DNA of 64,000 bases from G965213525 sp965213525 (GTDB lineage Bacteria > Actinomycetota > Acidimicrobiia > Acidimicrobiales > Poriferisodalaceae): assembly GCA_965213525.1 (NCBI GenBank), contig OZ243889.1, positions 1,116,001 through 1,180,000 of the forward strand, written 5' to 3'. Each line of letters opens with the position of its first letter. Positions within the stretch are counted from its first letter, which is position 1. The notes beneath the pieces were generated by a model that had not been told where the DNA came from, ran no database searches, and worked only from the letters and a program-made list of their open reading frames with translations. Shown here piece by piece: positions 1-8,493 of this stretch. Both the position numbers and the translations under genes were made by a program.

Positions 1-413
1 TGGTGGCCTCGGCGTACCACGACGGCGCCTACGACGACCACGGCTCGTACAAGGGCGACGCCGCGACCTTCGCCGAGTACGCCACCAAGGCCCTGCGGGC
101 GACCTGTGACGCCACGGTGCACGGCCTCGGCGATTCGATCATCGACTTCGACGAGGCCGGTGAGACCGCTTGGGTCGAGACCTACGTGAGCGCCCAGCAC
201 CTGCGCCACGACGACGACGGTCCGTTCCTCGAGTGGTTCGCCGGCCGCTACGTCGATCGCTTCGAACGTCGCGACGGCGACTGGCGCATCGCCCACCGGG
301 TCTGCTGTCGCACCTGGGACAAGGTCGAGCGCATCGAGCTCGCCTTCGAGCCGGGTCGCTTCACCGAGGGCTCTCGCGACCGCGACGATCTCGCCTACCG
401 CCACGACCGCTGA
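1..413 (+). CDS. SnoaL-like / NTF2-fold protein, 5' end missing
   Basis: This is the C-terminal part (about 137 residues) of a small alpha/beta-cone protein. The run YHDGAYDDHGSYKG followed by an aromatic-rich strand (FAGRYVDRFERRDGDWRIAHR) is typical of SnoaL_4-type NTF2-fold proteins, which are often polyketide cyclase-like or of unknown function. The GTG at position 3 lies inside the conserved domain, so the true start is before the window. The stop falls in a hairpin shared with the convergent modC gene. The family is fairly clear; substrate and role cannot be read. Confidence 0.6.
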   Translation, partial: VASAYHDGAYDDHGSYKGDAATFAEYATKALRATCDATVHGLGDSIIDFDEAGETAWVETYVSAQHLRHDDDGPFLEWFAGRYVDRFERRDGDWRIAHRVCCRTWDKVERIELAFEPGRFTEGSRDRDDLAYRHDR

Positions 414-433
414 GCGCCCGGTGGCGGCTCAGC
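409..433. terminator. Hairpin between convergent genes
   Basis: GCTGAGCGCC and GGCGGCTCAGC form an almost perfect inverted repeat around a CGGT loop. The two stop codons (411-413 on plus, 429-431 on minus) sit in the two arms. It has no U-tract, so a bidirectional terminator is inferred from position and symmetry only. Confidence 0.4.
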
Positions 434-1553
434 CGTCGGGGCTCAGGGTGATCTCGGTGGCCTTGACCGACGCCCAGGTCGGGCGCCCCACCGCCAGGCC
501 GAGGGCCGTCACCGCCTCGGGGACGACGTCGACGCCGAGGGCCAAGGGTCCACCGAGGACGACCCGCACGGTCTCACCGAGTGGTTCCAGGGCGGCCACC
601 TGGGTGGCCCAGGCGTTGCGGGGGCTTCCCGTGGGACGTTCGGGGTGCAGGGCCACGGCGTTGGGGGGGATGACCGCCACCACCCGGCCCTGGGTGTGGG
701 TGTCGGCGGTGCGCAGCGTCACGGGGCGCCCGTCGGTGCCGGCAGGGCCCTCGATGGTGAGGTGCCCGCCCCGGTTGGTCCCGCTCAACAGGTTGGTGCC
801 GGCCAGGGCGGCAGCGTAGGGCGTGGCGGGCCGGCGACGCAGCTCGTCGAAGGTGCCCTGTTGGGTCTGGCGGCCGTCCTCGATGACCACCACCCGGTCG
901 GCGAGGATGGCGGCGTCAGAGGGGTCGTGGGTGATGAGCACACGGGGCCCGGTGAAGCCGGTGACGTGGCGGGCCAGCAGCCGCCGGGTGCGGCTGCGGG
1001 CGGCGGCGTCGAGCGCGGCGAGCGGCTCGTCGAGCAGCAGCAGGGCGGGGTCAGCGGCCAGGGCACGGGCGAGCGCCACCCGTTGGGCCTGACCACCTGA
1101 CAGTTCGGCCGGTCGTCGGTCGGCGAGCTCGGCGATGTCGAGCGCCTCCAACCACCTGCGGGCGTCGTCGCGGGCGACACGGCGACGCCGGCCGCGCGCC
1201 CGGGCTGGGAAGGCGACGTTGGCCGCCACGTCGAGGTGCTCGAACAGCAGGTGCTGCTGGAACACCGCACCGATCCGGCGGTGACGGGGCGCCACCGAGA
1301 TCTTCTTGGCGGTGTCCTCGAGCACCTGGGCGTCGAGCACGATGCGGCCCTCGTCGAGGTCGACGAGCCCGCAGAGCGCATCGACGACGGTCGACTTGCC
1401 GGCCCCGTTCGGTCCGAGCAGGGCCACCGTCTCACCTGGCGCCACGGTCACGGCCAGCTCGAGGGTGAAGTCGGCGTTCCGGCGCACGACCAGCTCGGCG
1501 CACAGGCCCTGGTGGGGGCGCCCGGTGGTGTCGGCCGCCGTCGCGGTCCTCAC
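429..1553 (-). CDS. modC: Molybdate ABC transporter ATP-binding protein ModC
   Basis: A 374-residue cytoplasmic ATPase predicted to drive molybdate (or tungstate) import with ModB and ModA. It shows Walker A GPNGAGKST, signature LSGGQAQRVALARAL, Walker B LLLLDEPLAALD and an H-loop in LITHDPSDA. A C-terminal region of about 110 residues resembles the Mop/TOBE regulatory domain. GTG at 1553 is chosen because it overlaps the modB stop as GTGA; the open frame extends further upstream only as antisense-like sequence across modB. It is last in a modA-modB-modC operon, next to a molybdenum-hydroxylase gene. Confidence 0.85.
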   Translation of the reverse strand: MRTATAADTTGRPHQGLCAELVVRRNADFTLELAVTVAPGETVALLGPNGAGKSTVVDALCGLVDLDEGRIVLDAQVLEDTAKKISVAPRHRRIGAVFQQHLLFEHLDVAANVAFPARARGRRRRVARDDARRWLEALDIAELADRRPAELSGGQAQRVALARALAADPALLLLDEPLAALDAAARSRTRRLLARHVTGFTGPRVLITHDPSDAAILADRVVVIEDGRQTQQGTFDELRRRPATPYAAALAGTNLLSGTNRGGHLTIEGPAGTDGRPVTLRTADTHTQGRVVAVIPPNAVALHPERPTGSPRNAWATQVAALEPLGETVRVVLGGPLALGVDVVPEAVTALGLAVGRPTWASVKATEITLSPDG

Positions 1554-2335
1554 GGGGCGTTCCACCACCGGCCCCGCAGCGCCACCAGGACCACGACCGA
1601 CACGGCCACGAGCACCAGGCTCATGGCGATCGCTGCGTCCCGGTCCGAATCCAAGGCGACGAAGACCGCCAGGGGCAGGGTCTGCGTGCGGCCTTGCAGG
1701 TTGCCGGCGAAGGTGACCGTGGCCCCGAACTCCCCGAGGGCCCTCGCCCAGGCGAGCACCGCCCCGGCGGCGAGCGACGGGCCGATGGCAGGGAGGGTGA
1801 TCCAACGCATCACCGCCCACGGTCCGGCGCCGAGGGTGGCCGCCGCCCCTTCGACGCGGGCGTCGACGGTGCGCAGCGCCCCCTCGACGGTGAGCACGAG
1901 GAACGGCATGGCCACGAAGGTGTTGGCGGCGACGACCCCCCACGCCGAGAACGGCAACGTCAACCCCGTGGCGTCATGGAGCGGTCCACCGACGACCCCG
2001 CGCCGGCCAAGGGCGAAGAGCAGCGCCGCGCCACCGACCACCGGCGGCAGCACCATCGGCAGGATGACCACCGCCCGCAGCAGCTGGCGGCCGGGGAAGG
2101 CCGCCCGCGCCAGGACCACCGCCAGCGGCACCCCCAGCACGACCGAGAGCCCGGCTGCGGCAAGGGAGGTCACCAGCGACAGGCCCAGGGCGTCGCGGAC
2201 CACCTCGGTGCTGAGCAGCTCACCGAGACCGGACCAGGGGGCTCGAACCGCCAGCCCGACGAGTGGGACGACGACGATCGACGCACCGGCGATCCCGAGC
2301 ACCACGACGAGCGCCGGGGTCGGGGTTCGCTTCAC
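1550..2335 (-). CDS. modB: Molybdate ABC transporter permease ModB
   Basis: A 261-residue inner-membrane permease with several hydrophobic helices and the cytoplasmic coupling region EGALRTVDARVEGAAATLGA. Further on it has the ARALGEFGATVTFAGN stretch characteristic of molybdate/sulfate-type permeases. The GTG start overlaps the modA stop by four bases, and its own stop overlaps the modC start the same way, so all three are translationally coupled. Molybdate is preferred over sulfate because the binding protein is ModA-like. Confidence 0.85.
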   Translation of the reverse strand: MKRTPTPALVVVLGIAGASIVVVPLVGLAVRAPWSGLGELLSTEVVRDALGLSLVTSLAAAGLSVVLGVPLAVVLARAAFPGRQLLRAVVILPMVLPPVVGGAALLFALGRRGVVGGPLHDATGLTLPFSAWGVVAANTFVAMPFLVLTVEGALRTVDARVEGAAATLGAGPWAVMRWITLPAIGPSLAAGAVLAWARALGEFGATVTFAGNLQGRTQTLPLAVFVALDSDRDAAIAMSLVLVAVSVVVLVALRGRWWNAP

Positions 2336-3141
2336 GGCAGGCTGAAGCCGCGACCGGACAGCACCCGGCGTCCGTCCTCAGAGCGCACCAGGGCGACGAA
2401 CGCCGCTGCGGCCTCGGGGTTGGGGGCCCCGTCGAGCACGGCTACCGGGTAGGCGTTCACCAGGTCGGCGGCGGCCGGCGGCAGCTCGAGGCCCTCGAGG
2501 CGGCCGTCGGCGACGAGGACGTCGGTGGCGTAGACGATGCCGGCGTCGAGCTCGCCGGCGGCGAGCTTGGTGGACAGGGCGCGCGCGTCGGGCTCGTTGG
2601 TGTCGACCGAGGCCTCGACCCCGGCGGCGTCGAGGGCCTGTCGGGCGAGGTCACCACACGGCACGCCTGGCGCACACAGCCCGACGAGGAGGTCGGGGTC
2701 AGCCAGATCGTCGAGTCCGTCGACACCGGCGGGGTTGCCCGCGGGGACCGCCAGGCTGAGGCGGTTGGTGGCGAACGCCTCGGGGATGCCGCTCAGCTCG
2801 CCGGCGTCGACTAGGACCTCCATCGTCGCCTCGTCTGCGGTGGCGATGACGTCGACGGGCGCGCCGGCGAGGACCTGCTCGCGCAACGACGAGCTGGCCC
2901 CGAGCACCAGACCCACCTCGACGTCGGGGTGGCCGTCTTCGAAGATCTCGGCGAGCTCGCCGAAGGCGTCGGCGAGCGAGGCGGCGGCCATGACCAACAC
3001 GGGACCGGTCAGCGACGACTCGCCGTCGACTGCGGTGTACTCGGCCACCGGGTTGGCCCCCTGGTCCCTGCACCCGGCGAGCGCCGCGGGCCCGAGCGAG
3101 GCCAACACCACCACGGCGGCCACGGCGACGAGCGTCCTCAC
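2332..3141 (-). CDS. modA: Molybdate-binding lipoprotein ModA
   Basis: A 269-residue lipoprotein that captures molybdate outside the membrane. Starting at GTG 3141 gives a signal peptide (VRTLVAVAAVVVLASLG) followed by lipobox LAGC. An earlier start at 3204 would bury the signal behind 21 poorly plausible residues. The mature part has the ModA order: VMAAASLADAFGELA, GASSSLREQVLAGAPVDV, a central DLLVGLCAPGVPCGDLA and GIVYATDV. It heads the modABC operon and is divergent from a secreted repeat protein. Confidence 0.85.
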   Translation of the reverse strand: MRTLVAVAAVVVLASLGPAALAGCRDQGANPVAEYTAVDGESSLTGPVLVMAAASLADAFGELAEIFEDGHPDVEVGLVLGASSSLREQVLAGAPVDVIATADEATMEVLVDAGELSGIPEAFATNRLSLAVPAGNPAGVDGLDDLADPDLLVGLCAPGVPCGDLARQALDAAGVEASVDTNEPDARALSTKLAAGELDAGIVYATDVLVADGRLEGLELPPAAADLVNAYPVAVLDGAPNPEAAAAFVALVRSEDGRRVLSGRGFSLP

Positions 3142-3350
3142 GGGGCCGCACCGTATCGACACCCCTGCGGGGTACGGATGGCAGCTGGGGACGACGCCTG
3201 CCAACGCTGCCGGCTGCGCTGCCGCCGAGGCTTCGCGCTCACCCGTTGACGAGTCCGCCGGGGCCGGCGACGATGCCGCTCATCGGTCGACGGCGACCGG
3301 TGGGCGTCCACCCCAGCTCGAACCGCCCGCTGATCCTCCCAGGAGATCCC

Positions 3351-4391
3351 ATGAGTCGGTCGAACGTGTGCTGTCCCGTGGTGCTCTTGGCGATCGTGGT
3401 CACCGTGCTGGTGGTGCTGCCTGCCCCAGCGGGCGCACAGGCCACCGAAGCTCCTCAGGTGGTGACGAGCGGAGACGCCGTCGGGGACCCTGGTGCCGGT
3501 GCGATGCCAGGAGTGGCCGCCGTGGCCGCCTCCAGTCGAGACGGGTACTGGCTGGCGACCCGCACCGGGGAGGTCGCCGCCGTCGGCGACGCTGCGTTCT
3601 GGGGCTCGATGGGCGGTGTCGCCCTCAACGCTCCCATCGTCGGCATGGCCTCCGCCGGCGCCGACGGGTACTGGCTCGTCGCCGCCGACGGCGGGGTGTT
3701 CGCCTTCGGCGACGCCGCGTTCTGGGGCTCGATGGGCGGCATGGCGCTCAACGCCCCCATCGTCGGGATGGCCCCCGCCGGCGCCGACGGGTACTGGCTC
3801 GTCGCCGCCGACGGCGGGGTGTTCGCCTTCGGTGACGCTGGGTTCTGGGGCTCGGGACTGGACGCGGACCCGGTCGGCTTGGTCGTGGCGGTGACCAGCG
3901 CCGCGACCCCCGAGGGGTACGTGCTGGTCACCGACGCCGGCGACGTCGTGGCCTTCGGCGACGCACAGGCCGTGACCGAGGGCCTGGGAGCCGTCGCGGC
4001 GGGGCCGGTGGTGTCGGCGGCGATGACCCCGACGGGTCAGGGGTACTGGCTGGCCACGAGCGGGGATGCGCCAGGCCTGCGCCTTCCCGATGCGTCTCGC
4101 CCGGCGGCAGGCATCTGCGCCGAGACGGCCGGGACGGTCGTGACCGTCATCGTGGGGGCGGCCACACCGAAGCCCCGGTGCGCCGTCGCCAGCCCTGACC
4201 AACGCCTCGAGCTCGTCAACCAGACCGGTCAGCCGCTCACCTTCGCGCTTGGGGAGTTCGCCGGACAGCTGGCGGCGGGTGACCAGGCGCTGAGCGACCT
4301 CGCTCTGGGCGACCTGTTGGCCGTCGGGGTCCACGCCATCGATGTCAGCGCCTACGCCGGCGGGCCAGAGGTGTGGCTGCGCGGAGGGTAG
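3351..4391 (+). CDS. Secreted protein with YWLVAADGG/FAFGDA repeats
   Basis: A 346-residue exported protein. ATG 3351 is preferred: AGGAG at 3341-3345 precedes it and it opens a clean signal peptide (SRSNVCCPVVLLAIVVTVLV, then AGAQA). The body has about four propeller-like units built on DGYWLxxxxGxVxAxGDAxFWGS. Two units are near-identical over 123 bp each. The last ~110 residues lack the repeat and are unrecognised. Such repeats are, from memory, common in secreted proteins of Acidimicrobiia. A role in adhesion or surface binding is inference. Confidence 0.7.
   Translation: MSRSNVCCPVVLLAIVVTVLVVLPAPAGAQATEAPQVVTSGDAVGDPGAGAMPGVAAVAASSRDGYWLATRTGEVAAVGDAAFWGSMGGVALNAPIVGMASAGADGYWLVAADGGVFAFGDAAFWGSMGGMALNAPIVGMAPAGADGYWLVAADGGVFAFGDAGFWGSGLDADPVGLVVAVTSAATPEGYVLVTDAGDVVAFGDAQAVTEGLGAVAAGPVVSAAMTPTGQGYWLATSGDAPGLRLPDASRPAAGICAETAGTVVTVIVGAATPKPRCAVASPDQRLELVNQTGQPLTFALGEFAGQLAAGDQALSDLALGDLLAVGVHAIDVSAYAGGPEVWLRGG
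3591..3836 (+). repeat. 123-bp tandem repeat, two copies
   Basis: Copies at 3591-3713 and 3714-3836 differ at only a few third-position-type sites. Each encodes 41 residues of the secreted propeller-like protein, and a diverged third unit starts at 3837. The near identity suggests recent in-frame duplication or gene conversion. Confidence 0.85.
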
Positions 4392-4418
4392 GCGCGCCGT
4401 GCCGGAGGTGACCGGCCG

Positions 4419-6824
4419 TCAGCCCTGTAGCAGCCCGACGATGCGCTCGGGGGTGAGGGGCGTGGTGGTGACCCGCTCCTGGCGGGCGGGCCCCAGGGCA
4501 GCGGCGACGGCGTTGGCGACACAGGCGAAGCTGCCGTTGGTGCCGCCCTCGCCCATGCCCTTCATCCCCCCCGGCGTGTACGGCGACGCCAGCTCGAACC
4601 GCTCGACCTCCAGGTCGCACAGGAAGGTCGCATCGGGCACCAGGTAGTCGGCCAGCGTGGTGGTCAACGGCTGGCCCTGGGCGTCCACCACGGCCTCCTC
4701 CAACAGCGCCGCCGCTGCGCCCTGGGCGACACCGCCGTGGATCTGGCCCTCGACGATCATCGGGTTGACCGCCACCCCGCAATCCATCACCACCCCGTAT
4801 CGCTCGATCTGGACGCCCCCGGTGACCGGGTCCACGGCCACCTGGCACACGTGGGTGCCGTAGGAGAACGTGCACGACGACGGGTCGAACACTGCGAGGA
4901 CGGTGAGGCCGGGCGGCTGCCCGGCGGGCAGCGACACGCCCCGCCATGCCGCATCGGCCACCTCGGCGATGCCGATGGCCCCTCCCCCGCCGCGCACCCT
5001 CACCTCCCCGCCGGCGAGCACCAGATCTTCCGGCGCAGCCTCGAGCCGCTCGGCGGCCACGCCACAGATGAGCCCGGCGAGCTCGTCGGCGGCCCGGACC
5101 ACGGCTGCGCCGCCGACGGCCATCGACCGGGACGCCGCTGTCCCGTAGGCCGAGTAGGGGGTGTGGTCGGTGTCGGAGTGCACGACGTCGATGCGCTCGG
5201 GCGACACCCCCAGCCGGTCAGCGGCGAGCTGGGCCAGGGTGGTCTCCTGACCCTGGCCATGGGGTGTGAGACCGGTGACGATGCGGACCGATCCGTCACG
5301 CTCCATGCGCAGCTCGGCGGACTCGAAGCCGCCGATGTCGAGGCCGATGGCGGCGTTGGCCGCACTCGGCCCGACACCGGCCATCTGCACGTAGGAGCAC
5401 ACCCCGACGCCCCGGCGACGCCCGTCTGCGGGTGGCTCGGGCCAGGCCGCGGCCACCTCTCGGGCCCGGCGCAGCGCCCGGGGCCAGTCGCCGTTGTCGC
5501 TCACCAGCCCCGTGCCGAAGGACCACGGGTGCTGCTCGGCGCCTACCATGTTGTCCAGGCGCAGCTCGATCGGGTCGACGCCCAGGCGGGCGGCCACCAT
5601 GTCCACGGCGCGCTCGCGCACGAAGGCGGCCTGGGTCTGACCGAAGCCCCGGTAGGCCGCCGTCGGCACCTGGTTGGTGGCCACGCAGCGGCCCCGGGCG
5701 CCGTAGGTCTGCCACCGGTACGGACCGGGTAGGACGGCGAGGGCGGTGAGGAGGGGGCCGCCGCCGAAGATGGCGAAGTGCGCCCCGGCGTCGCGGAGCG
5801 CGTCGTCGCGCAGCACACGCAGGCGCCCGTCGGCGTCGAAGCCCACGGTGACGGTGTGGCGCTCCCCCCGGGCCTGGCAGGTGGCGGTCAGCGATTCCCG
5901 CCGGGTCTCCACCCACCGCAGGCGCCGGCCCAGGTGCACGGCGGCGACGGCCACCATCAGCTCGTCCTCGTGGGGGTGGTCCTTGACCCCGAAGCCCCCG
6001 CCGACCGCCGGGGCCATCACCCGCACCTGGTGCTGGTCGAGGCCGAGCAGCTCGACGAGGTGGTCGCGCACGGCGTGGGGCGCCTGGGTCGACGTCCACA
6101 CGGTGAGGCGGCCGACCGGGTCGACGAGGATGCCCCGGGGCTCCATCGGCACCCCGGCCAGGCGGCCCACCTCCATGGTAACGCTGAGGCGGTGGTCGCA
6201 GTCGTCGAGCGCAGCGTCGATCTCGGCGTCGGGGGCGCCGACGCGCAGATCGCACAGCACGTTGGTGCCGAGGTCAGGGTGCAGCACCGGCGCAGTCGGG
6301 TCGAGGGCGGCGACGGGGTCGACGACGGCGTCGAGCGGGTCGATGTCGACGATCACCTGTTCGGCGGCGTCGATGGCCTCGGCCAGCGTGGGTGCCGCCA
6401 CCACCGCCACGGGCTGGCCGGCGTAGCGGATCGTCGGATCGTGCAGCGGGGTGTCGCGCATCTGCTGGGCGTCGAGGATCCACCGCACCGGTACCCGGCC
6501 CGGGACCGTCGCCCAGACCTCGGGCCCGACGAGCACCGCCCCGCCCGGCAACGGCTCGCTGGTGGTGACCTCGCTCAGGCGCCCATGGGCGACGTCGGCG
6601 CGCACGACGACCGCCTCCCAGGCTCCGGCGGCGTCGAGGTCAGCGAGGTACCGGTCGCTGCCACGCAGCAACCCCGGGTCGTTGCGCCGGGCCAGCGACG
6701 AGCCCACGCTCGGATCCCCAACCCCGCGCACAGGGTCAGCCGGTGCGACGGCTCGGGGGACGTCGCCGGGGAGGGTGCCCGGGTGCCCGGGCCCCTCGGC
6801 CGGTGCTGGTGCGCTCGGGGTCAC
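4419..6824 (-). CDS. Xanthine dehydrogenase-family molybdopterin subunit
   Basis: An 801-residue molybdenum-binding catalytic subunit of the xanthine dehydrogenase / aldehyde oxidase / CoxL superfamily. Visible motifs are AVGGGFGVK, AYRGFGQTQAAFVRERAVD (the loop that is AYRCSFR in true form I CO dehydrogenases, so this is not one) and the C-terminal GMKGMGEGGTNGSF. It would hydroxylate an N-heterocycle or aldehyde. The FAD and 2Fe-2S partner subunits are absent from the window. It is convergent with the secreted repeat protein and divergent from a deaminase-like amidohydrolase. A purine-type substrate is inferred from nucleoside genes nearby. Confidence 0.8.
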   Translation of the reverse strand: MTPSAPAPAEGPGHPGTLPGDVPRAVAPADPVRGVGDPSVGSSLARRNDPGLLRGSDRYLADLDAAGAWEAVVVRADVAHGRLSEVTTSEPLPGGAVLVGPEVWATVPGRVPVRWILDAQQMRDTPLHDPTIRYAGQPVAVVAAPTLAEAIDAAEQVIVDIDPLDAVVDPVAALDPTAPVLHPDLGTNVLCDLRVGAPDAEIDAALDDCDHRLSVTMEVGRLAGVPMEPRGILVDPVGRLTVWTSTQAPHAVRDHLVELLGLDQHQVRVMAPAVGGGFGVKDHPHEDELMVAVAAVHLGRRLRWVETRRESLTATCQARGERHTVTVGFDADGRLRVLRDDALRDAGAHFAIFGGGPLLTALAVLPGPYRWQTYGARGRCVATNQVPTAAYRGFGQTQAAFVRERAVDMVAARLGVDPIELRLDNMVGAEQHPWSFGTGLVSDNGDWPRALRRAREVAAAWPEPPADGRRRGVGVCSYVQMAGVGPSAANAAIGLDIGGFESAELRMERDGSVRIVTGLTPHGQGQETTLAQLAADRLGVSPERIDVVHSDTDHTPYSAYGTAASRSMAVGGAAVVRAADELAGLICGVAAERLEAAPEDLVLAGGEVRVRGGGGAIGIAEVADAAWRGVSLPAGQPPGLTVLAVFDPSSCTFSYGTHVCQVAVDPVTGGVQIERYGVVMDCGVAVNPMIVEGQIHGGVAQGAAAALLEEAVVDAQGQPLTTTLADYLVPDATFLCDLEVERFELASPYTPGGMKGMGEGGTNGSFACVANAVAAALGPARQERVTTTPLTPERIVGLLQG

Positions 6825-6832
6825 GACGGCCG

Positions 6833-6838
6833 AACGTA
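6833..6838 (-). promoter_or_regulatory. Candidate -10 box for the molybdopterin subunit gene
   Basis: TACGTT on the minus strand ends 8 bases before GTG 6824. This fits the TAnnnT plus short spacer arrangement at several other starts here and suggests a leaderless or nearly leaderless transcript. No -35 element was identified. Confidence 0.35.
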
Positions 6839-6928
6839 ACGGCAGCGTCGCAGCCCGCCCGGCTGGGACACGCCCTGTTCTCGGCTCGGTAACGGGCCGG
6901 CAACACCGGTGCGCTCGGCTCGGCTGTC

Positions 6929-8380
6929 GTGAGCGCCCCCACCCCGCCCCGGCCGAGCGGCGGCGCCGGACCCCACCCGCCCCGGCCGGTCGAGGGCGAC
7001 AGCTTCGTCGTCTGTGACGCCACCGTGGTGGCCTGTGACGGCGCCCGTGAGGTCATCCATCCCGGCACCGTCGTGGTGCTCGACGGGGTGATCGCTGCGA
7101 TCGGCCGCTCCGACGCCCTCGACGCCCACGAGGCCGTCGGGCGGATCCCGACCGTCGACGGCTCGGGCTGCGCCCTGTTGCCCGGGCTGCACAACTGCCA
7201 CCTGCACTCGGGGTTGCTGCGGGGCACGGCGGAGTCGCTGTCGCTGTGGGAGTGGCTCGAGCGCCACGTGGACCCCGCCCACCGGGCGCTGACACCCGAG
7301 ATCGCCGAGGCGGCCAGCTGGATGGCCTACACCGAGGGCCTGGCTGCGGGGACGACCTCGGTGCTCGACATGTGGCGCCACATGGAGGGCTCGGCCCGGG
7401 CCGCCGAGGCCATCGGCATCCGCGCCACGCTCGCCCCCTACACCGCTGACCGCTTCGACTTCTTCGAGACGATGGCCACCAACCGTCGCCTGCTCGAGTC
7501 CCACAGGGTGACCGCCGGCGGCAGGGTCCGGTCCTGGGTGGGCCTCGAGCACCTCTTCTACTGCTCGGACGCCATGTTCCGTGAGGCCGCAGCCCTGGCC
7601 GCCGAGTACGACGTCGGTCTGCACACCCACAGCTCCGAGTCGATCGCCGAGGTGCAGGAGAGCCTGGCCCGCTACGGGCGCCGGCCCCTGGAGGTGATGC
7701 TCGAGCGGGGTGTGCTCGACGGCCAGGCCGTCATCGCCCACGGCGTCTGGCTCGATGACAGAGAGGTCGAGATCTGCCGCCAGACCGGCACCGCCCTGGT
7801 CCACTGCCCGTGCTCGAACATGAAGCTCGCCTCGGGCCCCGCCCGGGTCGGCCACTACCGCGACGCCGGGGTCGTGGTCGGCCTCGGCACCGACGGCGAG
7901 AAGGAGAACAACGACCTCGACATGTTCGACGAGATGAAGTTCGCGTCGCTGCTGGCCAAGGTCTCCACGCTCGACCCGACCGCCGGTGACCCGTGGGACG
8001 TGCTCGACATGGCCACCCTCTCTGGAGCCCGGGCGTTGGGGCTCGACGAGGTCAGCGGTTCGATCGAGGTCGGCAAGGCCGCCGATCTCGTGCTCGTCGA
8101 CCTGGGCGGGGTGCGCTTCGTGCCGGTGCTGCACGGCCCGGACGAGAACGTCCCGGCGCACCTGGTGTTCACCGCCAAGGGCCACGACGTGACCGACGTG
8201 TGGGTGGGCGGACGCCACCTCGTCAGCGACTCGACGGTGATGTCGGTGGACCTCGACCAGGTCGCCCGCCGGGCTCAGGATGCAGCCGAGGAGCTCTTCG
8301 AACGGCGTCGGGCCCTGGCCCCCGACGACCCCGGGATGCCCGGGCCGCCGGCCCTCATGACCGCCGACGCTCCATCGTGA
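6929..8380 (+). CDS. Atz/Trz-family amidohydrolase (deaminase-like)
   Basis: A 483-residue cytoplasmic metal-dependent hydrolase of the cytosine deaminase / Atz-Trz / SAH-MTA deaminase group. The metal site is legible: NCHLHSG in the first strand, GLEHLFYC then GLHTHSSES, IAHGVWL, and GLGTDGEKENN near the end. VHCPCSNMKL is typical of Trz/Atz enzymes. The start is GTG 6929; another start cannot be excluded. It stands just upstream of the BMP-type nucleoside transporter and divergent from the molybdenum hydroxylase. Deamination of a purine base, nucleoside or similar heterocycle is likely, but the exact substrate cannot be read. Confidence 0.75.
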   Translation: MSAPTPPRPSGGAGPHPPRPVEGDSFVVCDATVVACDGAREVIHPGTVVVLDGVIAAIGRSDALDAHEAVGRIPTVDGSGCALLPGLHNCHLHSGLLRGTAESLSLWEWLERHVDPAHRALTPEIAEAASWMAYTEGLAAGTTSVLDMWRHMEGSARAAEAIGIRATLAPYTADRFDFFETMATNRRLLESHRVTAGGRVRSWVGLEHLFYCSDAMFREAAALAAEYDVGLHTHSSESIAEVQESLARYGRRPLEVMLERGVLDGQAVIAHGVWLDDREVEICRQTGTALVHCPCSNMKLASGPARVGHYRDAGVVVGLGTDGEKENNDLDMFDEMKFASLLAKVSTLDPTAGDPWDVLDMATLSGARALGLDEVSGSIEVGKAADLVLVDLGGVRFVPVLHGPDENVPAHLVFTAKGHDVTDVWVGGRHLVSDSTVMSVDLDQVARRAQDAAEELFERRRALAPDDPGMPGPPALMTADAPS

Positions 8381-8435
8381 AAGGTGGCCGACAGGTAGCC
8401 GAAACTCGAATGAGGTGTGGCCCTGACCAAGTCGA

Positions 8436-8455
8436 AACCGTGGGTGCCTACGGTT
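8436..8455 (+). promoter_or_regulatory. Inverted repeat upstream of the nucleoside transporter
   Basis: AACCGT and ACGGTT form a perfect 6-bp inverted repeat with an 8-base loop. It lies in the 113-bp gap before the BMP lipoprotein gene and could be an operator or small hairpin. No known riboswitch pattern was recognised. Confidence 0.3.
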
Positions 8456-8493
8456 CCGGCGGTCGTGCAGCACCCCCTGTGAGAGGATCTTCC

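Noticed and set aside
1236..2345. Plus-strand frames opposite modBC
   Set aside because: No domain, and fully covered by the conserved modB and modC genes.
4419..6824. CO dehydrogenase large subunit (coxL)
   Set aside because: The active-site loop is AYRGFGQ, not the AYRCSFR of form I enzymes, and coxM/coxS are absent.
8381..8493. Purine-type riboswitch before the nucleoside transporter
   Set aside because: Only a 6-bp inverted repeat is visible; no conserved aptamer core was recognised.
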